From Pseudomonadota bacterium (GTDB taxonomy: Bacteria; Pseudomonadota; Alphaproteobacteria; Rhizobiales; Xanthobacteraceae): DNA of 5,040 nt. Below are positions 1 through 5,040 of this stretch, one piece after another. The translations under genes were made by a program, and so were the position numbers. Below the pieces are notes generated by a model. It was not told the origin of the DNA and did no database searches. It worked only from the letters and a program-made list of their open reading frames with translations. Numbering within the stretch: the first letter of the stretch is position 1; the number at the start of each line of letters is the position of its first letter. Location: NCBI GenBank assembly GCA_023431725.1, contig JAEYVN010000300.1, positions 1 through 5,040 on the forward strand. Direction: 5' to 3'.

Positions 1-219
1 CTTGACGGCGACAAGGCCGTGGCCTCGCTGAAGGGCTGGAAATATCAGAGCCCGCGCGGCCCGATCCAGATCGATGCCGACACCCGCGACATCATCATGA
101 ATGAATATCTGTCCCAGGCCGCGTTCGAGAATGGCCGTGTGGTACAGAAGAATATCGGCAAGATCGAAGCGGTGAAGGACGCTTGCAAGGCCAACAAGGT
201 TGGTCCGTGCGGCAAGTGA
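1..219 (+). CDS. ABC transporter periplasmic substrate-binding protein, Liv/HAAT type (C-terminal end)
   Basis: This is the last 72 codons of a gene that begins left of the window; the frame is open from base 1 to a TGA stop. The visible part contains a WKYQSPRGPIQID stretch followed by TRDI and a short C-terminal tail. This matches the end of Leu/Ile/Val-type binding proteins (Peripl_BP_6 class), where a 'G-W-x-x-x-S-P-R-G-P' segment precedes the last strands of the second lobe. Such proteins sit in the periplasm and deliver ligand to the LivH/LivM permease. The assignment is strengthened by the four importer subunits directly downstream. Two cysteines near the end (fragment residues 62 and 70, eight apart) could form a disulfide after export, which is inference. 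The ligand-binding residues and signal peptide are outside the window, so the substrate cannot be assigned. Confidence 0.88.
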   Translation, partial: LDGDKAVASLKGWKYQSPRGPIQIDADTRDIIMNEYLSQAAFENGRVVQKNIGKIEAVKDACKANKVGPCGK

Positions 220-246
220 TCGCGACGCCATAACTTCACATCATCG

Positions 247-270
247 CCGCCGCCCGGCCACGGGCGGCGG
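247..270 (+). terminator. Intercistronic GC hairpin between binding-protein gene and livH
   Basis: CCGCCGCCCG (247-256) and CGGGCGGCGG (261-270) are perfect inverse complements, giving a 10-bp all-GC stem with a 4-base GCCA loop. The sequence after it, TCTTGCTTG, is only moderately T-rich. The hairpin begins 28 bases after the stop of the binding-protein gene and ends 29 bases before the preferred livH start. In importer operons a structure here usually acts as a partial terminator or protects the upstream mRNA 3' end, so that binding protein is made in excess. The stem is seen directly; its function is inferred. Confidence 0.6.
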
Positions 271-287
271 TCTTGCTTGAAATCTGC

Positions 288-294
288 GGACGGA
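288..294 (+). promoter_or_regulatory. Ribosome binding site deciding the livH start
   Basis: GGACGGA lies 5 bases before the GTG at 300 and is a partial match to the Shine-Dalgarno consensus. A TTG at 273 in the same frame would place its ribosome site inside the 3' arm of the strong hairpin at 247-270, which argues against it. Start choice by motif and context only. Confidence 0.45.
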
Positions 295-299
295 CCTTC

Positions 300-1175
300 G
301 TGATTTTTGGGGAAGATTTGGCGGGTATTGTGCTGGGTGGTTTGGCCGCCGGCATGGTCCTGTTCATTGTGTCGGTCGGTCTGTCGGTCACGATGGGCTT
401 GATGGGCTTCGTTAATCTCGCCCATGGCGGGTTTGCCATGATCGGCGGCTACATCATCGTCCTGTCGATGAACCGCCTCGGCGTGCCGTTCATCCCGGCG
501 ATCATTCTCGGCTTCGTTCTGACCGCGGCGCTGAGTGTGGTCCTCGAGCGGCTGTTTTACTCCAAGCTCTATCGCGCGGCCGAACTCGATCAGGTGCTGT
601 TCTCGATCGGGCTCGCCTTCGTGATGATCGCATCGGTCATCATCATCATCGGACCGGAGACTCAGCCGTTGATCCTGCCGTCATGGCTGCGCGGTCAGAT
701 GGATCTGGGCTTCACCACGTATCGCACCTATAGCATCTTCCTGATCGTCGTCGGTTGCGTGATCGCACTCGGGCTCTGGCTCGGTTTCGAGCGCACGCGC
801 ATGGGCGCGCAGATCCGCGCCGCCGTCGACAACCGCAAGATGGCAGAATCGCTCGGCATCAATATCGACCGGCTGTTCACGATCACCTTCGCCTTCGGCA
901 GCGGAATGGCGGCGATCGGCGGTGGCCTTGGTGCTGAATTCCTCGGCCTCGATCCGCAATACACGCTGAAATATCTCGTCTACTTCCTGATCGTTGTCGC
1001 GGTCGGCGGCCTTGGGCGGATTACCGGCGTCTTCTATGCCGCGATCTTCATCGGGGTGATGGATTTCGTTCTGAAAAAATACATCCCGCAGGGCGGCACC
1101 GTCTTCATCTATGCTCTCACGATCCTGATCCTTCTGGTGCGGCCGCAAGGACTGTTCGGGAGGAAGGACGCATGA
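300..1175 (+). CDS. livH: Branched-chain amino acid-type ABC transporter permease LivH
   Basis: One of the two inner-membrane subunits of a Liv-type importer, forming the translocation channel with LivM. From the GTG start the product is 291 residues, usual for LivH. It is strongly hydrophobic with about eight likely membrane segments. Family landmarks are NLAHGGFAMIGGY (about residues 39-51), which follows the first hydrophobic segment; the cytoplasmic loop RTRMGAQIRAAVDN (165-178) leading into SLGIN (184-188) and the FAFGSGMAAIGGGL stretch (197-210), the region expected to contact the ATPases; VAVGGLGRITG (233-243); and the C-terminal RPQGLFG (281-287). The start is uncertain: GTG 300 has a ribosome site and gives a LivH-like short N-terminus, while TTG 273 would add nine residues beginning next to a hairpin. 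The stop overlaps the livM start (ATGA), implying translational coupling. Family assignment is firm; substrate unknown. Confidence 0.93.
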   Translation: MIFGEDLAGIVLGGLAAGMVLFIVSVGLSVTMGLMGFVNLAHGGFAMIGGYIIVLSMNRLGVPFIPAIILGFVLTAALSVVLERLFYSKLYRAAELDQVLFSIGLAFVMIASVIIIIGPETQPLILPSWLRGQMDLGFTTYRTYSIFLIVVGCVIALGLWLGFERTRMGAQIRAAVDNRKMAESLGINIDRLFTITFAFGSGMAAIGGGLGAEFLGLDPQYTLKYLVYFLIVVAVGGLGRITGVFYAAIFIGVMDFVLKKYIPQGGTVFIYALTILILLVRPQGLFGRKDA

Positions 1176-2179
1176 GCGCTCCGGATTTCGCATCGCATCC
1201 CGCGACGTCGGCGCTGGTCAACCGGCACCGGTTGCGTTGGTGGGAGCCGCTTCCGTGGCTTCTCGCCATCGCCTTTTTCTTCGCATTCCCGCGCCATCTC
1301 GGGTTCGGCAACGAAATGCTGGTGATGGTGCTGTTCGCCCTCTCGCTCGATCTGGTGCTGGGCTATGCCGGCATCGTCACGCTGGGGCACGCGGCGTTCT
1401 TCGGCATCGGCGCCTACACCGTTGGGATGCTTGCCGCACATGGCATCTGGACCGAGCCGCTGAGCGGGCTGCTGATTGCGGCTGTCGTCGCGGCGCTCTT
1501 CGGTCTGTTGTCCGGTTTTATTCTGCTGCGAACGACCGGCCTGACGCTGCTCATGCTCACGCTTTGCATGATGCTGCTGCTCGAGGAAGCGGCTAATCTC
1601 GGCCAGGAATGGACCGGTGGTTATGACGGCCTCAGTGACGTGCCGATCGATCCGATCTTCGGGATATTCGAATTCAATCCGCTGTATCCGACCACGCAGT
1701 ATATCTACATTCTCTGCATCCTCTTCGTCTGTTTCCTGATTGTCCGCACCATCGTCTATTCGCCCTTTGGCGAGAGCCTGACGGGCATCCGCGAAAATAC
1801 ACTGCGCATGCATGCGGTCGGCGCGCCTGTCCGCAAACGGCTGGTGATCAGCTATGCCATTTCGGCCGCTGTTGCCGGTGTCGCCGGTGCGATCTGGGCA
1901 CAGTCGAATGCCTATGTGAACATGAGCACACTGAGCCTCGATCGGGCTGCGACGGTGCTGATCATTCTCGTTCTTGGTGGTTACGGCCGGCTCTACGGCG
2001 CTTTTGTCGGGGCGGTTGCCTATATGGTGCTGTCGCATTATCTCGCGAAGCTCTATCCCACGGCCTGGCAACTCGGTCTTGGCTTGATGCTGATGATCAT
2101 CGCGTTGTTTGCGCGTAATGGCATTATCGGCATTGTCGAAAACCTGATGGCGCGGCGTCGCGGAAAGCCGGCATCATGA
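1172..2179 (+). CDS. livM: Branched-chain amino acid-type ABC transporter permease LivM
   Basis: Second inner-membrane subunit of the importer, 335 residues, within the usual size range for LivM. A roughly 25-residue polar N-terminus precedes the first membrane segment (about 26-40). The diagnostic block GYAGIVTLGHAAFFGIGAY (64-82) is followed by further hydrophobic segments, the periplasmic-side TGGYDGL motif (148-154), the cytoplasmic loop FGESLTGIRENTLRMHAVG (199-217) that should contact an ATPase, and VLGGYGRLYGAFVGA (267-281). The C-terminal FARNGIIG (313-320) stands where relatives generally have a F-x-P-x-G-L type ending, so that element is diverged. A basic tail (ARRRGK) ends the protein. 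The ATG overlaps the livH stop by four bases, and AAGGA (1164-1168), within the purine-rich GGGAGGAAGG at 1158-1167, is a good ribosome site. The stop again overlaps the next gene by ATGA. Confidence 0.94.
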   Translation: MSAPDFASHPATSALVNRHRLRWWEPLPWLLAIAFFFAFPRHLGFGNEMLVMVLFALSLDLVLGYAGIVTLGHAAFFGIGAYTVGMLAAHGIWTEPLSGLLIAAVVAALFGLLSGFILLRTTGLTLLMLTLCMMLLLEEAANLGQEWTGGYDGLSDVPIDPIFGIFEFNPLYPTTQYIYILCILFVCFLIVRTIVYSPFGESLTGIRENTLRMHAVGAPVRKRLVISYAISAAVAGVAGAIWAQSNAYVNMSTLSLDRAATVLIILVLGGYGRLYGAFVGAVAYMVLSHYLAKLYPTAWQLGLGLMLMIIALFARNGIIGIVENLMARRRGKPAS

Positions 2180-2931
2180 GCAAGACACTTCTGGAGGCGC
2201 GCGGCGTCGGCAAACGGTTCGGCGCCCTTGCGGCAGCGAGCGACATCAATTTCCAGCTCGGTGTCGGCGCACGACACGCGCTGATCGGACCGAATGGAGC
2301 CGGCAAGACGACGTTCATCAACCTGCTGACCGGCGTGCTGACGCCGACGCAGGGGCAGGTTTTTCTCAATGGCGACGATGTGACGAATGTCGCACAGGCC
2401 GAACGCGTGAAGCGAGGACTGGCGCGCACGTTCCAGATCAACCGGCTGTTTCGTGGGCTCTCCGTTCTGGAGAATGTCTACATCCCGGTGGCGGAACAGC
2501 TTGGCGTCGCGCCGTCGATGTTCAAGCCGGCAGGGCGCCGCAAGGACGTCATCGAGGCGTCCATGAATCTTCTGGAAATGCTGCGACTGCAGGATGTCGC
2601 CGCACACAAGATTTCCGAATTGCCATATGGCCGGCAGCGGCTGGTAGAAATCGCGATCGCGCTCGGGCTCGCGCCCAAGGTGTTGTTGCTTGATGAGCCG
2701 GCAGCCGGCGTACCCAGCGCGGAGAGCCACATCATTCTCGATGCGGTTGCGCGGCTGCCGAAGGAAATCGCCGTGCTGATCATCGAGCATGACATGGATC
2801 TCGTGTTCCGCTTTGCCGAGCGCATCACTGTTCTCGTCGGTGGAAAGATCTTTGCGGAAGGAACGCCAAAGGAGATTGCTGCCAATCCCGACGTTCGCGC
2901 CGTTTATCTGGGGCAGGCGGCTCATGGCTAG
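2176..2931 (+). CDS. livG: ABC transporter ATP-binding protein LivG
   Basis: Cytoplasmic ATPase that powers the importer, presumably paired with LivF; 251 residues, full length for LivG. Motifs in order: Walker A GPNGAGKT (38-45), Q-loop glutamine in ARTFQINRLF (Q87), signature region LPYGRQR (149-155), Walker B VLLLDE (169-174) with catalytic Glu174, EPAAG D-loop region, and H-loop His205 in IIEHD. The signature departs from canonical LSGGQ (proline and tyrosine replace serine and the first glycine). LivG proteins commonly have a Y-G-Q-Q-R type variant here, so this is a subfamily trait and not decay. The C-terminal AERITVLVGGKIFAEGTP block is typical. ATG overlaps the livM stop by four bases; GGAAAG at 2162-2167 is a plausible ribosome site. 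Family call is secure. Confidence 0.95.
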   Translation: MSKTLLEARGVGKRFGALAAASDINFQLGVGARHALIGPNGAGKTTFINLLTGVLTPTQGQVFLNGDDVTNVAQAERVKRGLARTFQINRLFRGLSVLENVYIPVAEQLGVAPSMFKPAGRRKDVIEASMNLLEMLRLQDVAAHKISELPYGRQRLVEIAIALGLAPKVLLLDEPAAGVPSAESHIILDAVARLPKEIAVLIIEHDMDLVFRFAERITVLVGGKIFAEGTPKEIAANPDVRAVYLGQAAHG

Positions 2932-3628
2932 CGCACTCGAATTGAAGGACGTCTCGGCTGGCTACGGCGACACCGTCGTTCTGGAAAATCTCAGCCTTTC
3001 GCTCCAGCCGGGCGAAAGCGTCAGCATCATCGGTCGCAACGGCGTCGGTAAAACCACGCTGCTTGCCACCGTCATGGGCCATACGACGATGCGCAGCGGC
3101 GAAGTGCTTCTCGACCGCGAGAATATCGCGACATTGCCGTCCTATAAGCGTGCTCTGAAGGGCGTGGGTTTCGTTCCTCAGGAGCGTGAGATTTTCCCCT
3201 CGCTGTCGGTGAAGGAAAATCTCGAGATCGCGGCGCGATCCGGCTACTGGAACGACGACCGCATCTATTCGCTGTTTCCGCGTCTGCGCGAACGGCTTGG
3301 CAATATGGGCAATCAGCTCTCTGGTGGGGAGCAGCAGATGCTGTCCATCGCCCGCGCGCTGATGACCAATCCGTCGGTCCTGCTGATGGACGAGCCGACC
3401 GAAGGTCTGGCGCCGGTTCTGGTCGAGACGCTCCAGGAGGTGATAGGCAAGCTGCGCGACGAGGGCGCCCTGACCATCGTTCTGGTTGAGCAAAATAGCC
3501 GCGTTGCGCTCGCATTTTCGCCGCGGACAGTGGTCATGGACAAGGGGCGGGTGGTTTATGACGGTCCCTCGCAGGTCCTGCGCGATGACCCGGAGCGGCT
3601 GACCAAGCTGATTGGCGTCGCGGAATAG
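2924..3628 (+). CDS. livF: ABC transporter ATP-binding protein LivF
   Basis: Second cytoplasmic ATPase of the importer, 234 residues, matching the usual LivF length. Motifs: Walker A GRNGVGKT (37-44), Q-loop Q86 in VGFVPQ, canonical signature LSGGEQQ (132-138), Walker B VLLMDE (152-157) with Glu157, then EGLAP. The switch position reads LVEQN (187-191), so glutamine (Q190) stands where most ABC ATPases have the H-loop histidine; VEQN is usual for LivF. The frame stays open further upstream to an ATG at 2789, but that would add 45 residues translated from inside livG. ATG 2924 gives the standard MASALELKDVSAGYG start, overlaps livG by 8 bases, and has an AGG (2915-2917) six bases upstream. It is the last importer gene. 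Confidence 0.95.
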   Translation: MASALELKDVSAGYGDTVVLENLSLSLQPGESVSIIGRNGVGKTTLLATVMGHTTMRSGEVLLDRENIATLPSYKRALKGVGFVPQEREIFPSLSVKENLEIAARSGYWNDDRIYSLFPRLRERLGNMGNQLSGGEQQMLSIARALMTNPSVLLMDEPTEGLAPVLVETLQEVIGKLRDEGALTIVLVEQNSRVALAFSPRTVVMDKGRVVYDGPSQVLRDDPERLTKLIGVAE

Positions 3629-3645
3629 CCGGGCAATCCTCGGCT
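3627..3645 (+). terminator. Possible weak terminator hairpin after livF
   Basis: AGCCGGG (3627-3633) can pair with CTCGGCT (3639-3645), giving a 7-bp stem that includes one G-U pair and a CAATC loop. It begins within the livF stop codon. No T-run follows (TGCTGCGG), so intrinsic termination would be inefficient. Seen as a pairing only; function is a guess. Confidence 0.25.
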
Positions 3646-3688
3646 TGCTGCGGCATCGGCCGGGGTCGCGGAACGCGGTACGGCTCCC

Positions 3689-3694
3689 TATGAT
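3689..3694 (+). promoter_or_regulatory. Possible -10 element for the hydrolase gene
   Basis: TATGAT differs from the TATAAT consensus at one base and lies in otherwise GC-rich DNA after livF. A start site about seven bases on would fall near 3701, just ahead of the ribosome site for ATG 3719. No convincing -35 box is seen 16-18 bases upstream (TCGCGG at 3666-3671), so the call is weak. Confidence 0.2.
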
Positions 3695-3707
3695 CGGCAC
3701 ATGATTC

Positions 3708-3714
3708 GGACGAG
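3708..3714 (+). promoter_or_regulatory. Ribosome binding site deciding the hydrolase start
   Basis: GGACGAG ends four bases before ATG 3719 and is the only purine-rich Shine-Dalgarno-like run near the candidate starts. The alternative ATG at 3701 has no such run upstream. Confidence 0.4.
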
Positions 3715-3718
3715 ACCC

Positions 3719-4519
3719 ATGCGCGTGTCGATCATCGTCATGCGGTTTTTCGCCTTGCTGGCGGCTGCGCTCGGCGTCGGCGGTTCGGGCGCCGTCGCGC
3801 AATCGCATAATCTTGCAGGCTTGGGGATCGTGCTGCTGCACGGCAAGGGCGGCACGCCGACCTCGATGATCGAGGGGCTCAACGAGTCGCTGCGCAAGGA
3901 AGGCGCGCTGGTTGAAGCGCCGGAAATGCCGTGGTCGGCGCGGCGCATCTATGACGCCACCTACGAGCAGGCGATGACCGAGATCGACGCTGCGGCCGAG
4001 CGGCTGAAACTCGCTGGTGCCAAGAATATTGCCGTGATCGGCCATAGCCTCGGAGCCAATGCCGCAATCGGTTATGCCGCGCGTCGGCCCGGCCTTCATG
4101 CCGTGATCGCGCTGGCTCCAGGACATCTGCCGGAAGCCTGGGCCCTGCGGGTTCGCACCAAAAATGCGATCGCCCGTGCCAGGCAAATGATCGCTGCCGG
4201 TCAGGGCGATGTGCCGACGTCCTTCCCCGATCTTGCACAGGGCATCCCGTTCTCGATCCGGGCGACCCCGGTCGTTTATCTCAGCATGTTCGACCCCGAC
4301 GGACCCGCGGTGATGCCGCGGAATGCTGCCGCGATGGGACCCATCCCGTTCATGTGGATTGCCGGCATTGCCGACCCCATCGTTCTTCACGGCAAGGATT
4401 ATGTGTTTGGTCTCGGAGCAAAAAATCCCAAGAGCAAGTACATGGTGACGCCGAGCATGCATCTCACGACGCCGTTCCAGTCGCGCGGGACGATCGTCAA
4501 CTGGCTGAAGGGTTTGTAG
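3719..4519 (+). CDS. Exported alpha/beta-hydrolase of unknown substrate
   Basis: The 266-residue product starts with a signal-peptide-like N-terminus: arginine 2, a hydrophobic core FFALLAAALGVGG, and an AVA motif (25-27) ahead of Gln28, so export to the periplasm is likely. The mature part has the alpha/beta-hydrolase plan. A first strand ends in LLHGKGG (39-45, oxyanion-hole region), followed by a nucleophile elbow GHSLG with Ser110, a likely acid Asp219 in AGIADPI, and a likely base His248 in PSMHLTTP. Together these form a complete Ser-Asp-His triad. Esterase, lipase or amidase activity is possible; the substrate cannot be named. Alternative in-frame starts are ATG 3701 (six residues longer) and ATG 3740, which still leaves a shorter signal peptide. 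It lies 90 bases after livF on the same strand and could be partly read through from the transporter operon, but a functional link is unproven. Confidence 0.85.
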   Translation: MRVSIIVMRFFALLAAALGVGGSGAVAQSHNLAGLGIVLLHGKGGTPTSMIEGLNESLRKEGALVEAPEMPWSARRIYDATYEQAMTEIDAAAERLKLAGAKNIAVIGHSLGANAAIGYAARRPGLHAVIALAPGHLPEAWALRVRTKNAIARARQMIAAGQGDVPTSFPDLAQGIPFSIRATPVVYLSMFDPDGPAVMPRNAAAMGPIPFMWIAGIADPIVLHGKDYVFGLGAKNPKSKYMVTPSMHLTTPFQSRGTIVNWLKGL

Positions 4520-4520
4520 G

Positions 4521-4554
4521 CCGGGGAGTCAGCGCCCGGGTAGGTCAACGCGCT
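4521..4554. terminator. Possible weak convergent terminator region
   Basis: The gap between the two converging genes contains two mutually exclusive short pairings: CCGGG (4521-4525) with CCCGG (4535-4539), and AGCGC (4531-4535) with GCGCT (4550-4554), the latter followed on the + strand by only TT. Both stems are five bases and lack a T-run, so this is a weak candidate. Confidence 0.2.
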
Positions 4555-5040
4555 TTAGTCCTGAAGGCCGTTCACCTTGGTGATCCAGGCGCGCACATCA
4601 GGAAGGATCTGCGGCAGCAATTCCTTCACCTGCTCCTGCGTCATGCCGGCGCGAATACGCGGGTCGTAAAGAAGATTCAGAATGTACTGGTCATAGATGT
4701 CGAAGAAGCCCATCTGGACTTCGTCGTTGAACATCGACCATTGCAGCTTGTCGTCATCGTTGATCGGGCCGAGCGCCTGCAACAGTTCCTCGTAGACGCA
4801 ATCGTAGAAAATGAAATCGCCGGCATCGACGGCAATGATCACATCCGAATGCTGGATACGAAACAGCTCGTCCTTGCGGAAGCCTGACAGGCATTGCGGC
4901 TCGAGCGACTGTACAATCCGTTGCGCTTGCTCGCGGCCATAGAACTGGCGAATGGTCTTTTCGATGTCGCGATCGCGAACCATCGTGATGATGACATTCG
5001 CGTCCTTGCGCTTGTCGGTCATCGCGATGTCGAGATGCTG
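4555..5040 (-). CDS. DUF2927 domain-containing protein (C-terminal part)
   Basis: The reverse-strand frame is open from the right edge to a TAA stop, giving 161 C-terminal residues. An ATG at 5022 exists, but no ribosome site is visible before it. The six codons upstream (QHLDIA) stay open and read as protein, so the true start, and any signal peptide, probably lies outside the window. The conserved block from about residue 66 (SDVIIAVDAGDF, then DCVYEELLQALGPINDD, then WSMFND, then YILNLLYDPRIRAGMT) is what I recognise as DUF2927, a family of largely uncharacterised, often exported proteobacterial proteins. Cys50 and Cys81 could pair if exported. EELLQALGPIN falls in the register of a zinc-protease motif without the histidines. 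Function unknown; it is convergent with, and 35 bases from, the hydrolase gene, so the two are not co-transcribed. Confidence 0.82.
   Translation of the reverse strand, partial: QHLDIAMTDKRKDANVIITMVRDRDIEKTIRQFYGREQAQRIVQSLEPQCLSGFRKDELFRIQHSDVIIAVDAGDFIFYDCVYEELLQALGPINDDDKLQWSMFNDEVQMGFFDIYDQYILNLLYDPRIRAGMTQEQVKELLPQILPDVRAWITKVNGLQD

Noticed and set aside
638..650. ATC triplet repeat (about four units)
   Set aside because: It encodes a run of isoleucines in a membrane segment of LivH and is too short to be a meaningful repeat.
1109..2071. A 320-codon minus-strand open frame opposite livM
   Set aside because: It is fully antisense to livM, which has all family motifs, and its low-complexity charged translation matches no family I recognise.
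2789..2923. Extended N-terminus for livF from ATG 2789
   Set aside because: The added residues come from the inside of livG and resemble no LivF N-terminus; ATG 2924 gives the standard length and start.
2825..4462. A very long open frame on the minus strand (545 codons) crossing livF and the hydrolase gene
   Set aside because: It runs antisense to two clear genes and the gap between them, its product is rich in R, H, D and Q with no recognisable domain, and long antisense open frames are common in high-GC DNA.
4354..4887. Plus-strand open frame overlapping the hydrolase end and opposite the DUF2927 gene
   Set aside because: It overlaps two better-supported genes, and its translation shows no domain; the conserved DUF2927 block on the opposite strand explains this DNA.
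4555..5022. Treating the minus-strand gene as complete with a start at 5022
   Set aside because: No ribosome site precedes this ATG, the frame remains open to the window edge, and the upstream codons read as protein continuous with the family.

Overview
The window looks like chromosomal DNA of a high-GC alphaproteobacterium, most likely of the Rhizobiales (Bradyrhizobium/Rhodopseudomonas/Afipia-like). This rests on base composition, codon use, ATGA-type gene overlaps and the protein families present. No computed identity supports a genus, so the taxonomy is inference.

Positions 1-3628 (+) hold most of a branched-chain-amino-acid-type (HAAT/Liv) ABC importer operon in the order binding protein (C-terminal end only), permease LivH, permease LivM, ATPase LivG, ATPase LivF. 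The two permease genes and livG are joined by 4-base ATGA overlaps, and livG/livF overlap by 8 bases, so the four membrane and ATPase subunits are probably translationally coupled. A perfect 10-bp GC hairpin lies between the binding-protein gene and livH. It is the expected place for a partial terminator or mRNA-stabilising structure that keeps binding protein in excess over membrane components. The substrate cannot be read from this window: Liv-type systems carry branched-chain or other amino acids, amides, urea and aromatic acids.

Positions 3719-4519 (+) encode an exported alpha/beta-hydrolase with a visible Ser-Asp-His triad. It lies in the same direction 90 bases after livF, with its own weak promoter-like and ribosome-binding signals. 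Positions 4555-5040 (-) carry the C-terminal part of a DUF2927-family protein that runs off the right edge and converges on the hydrolase gene with a 35-base gap.

No RNA genes, mobile elements, CRISPR arrays or long repeats were seen. The window is largely ordinary housekeeping/accessory transport DNA. The most interesting points are the predicted asymmetry of the two ATP sites of the LivG/LivF pair, the metzincin-like but ligand-less motif of the DUF2927 protein, and the intercistronic hairpin.
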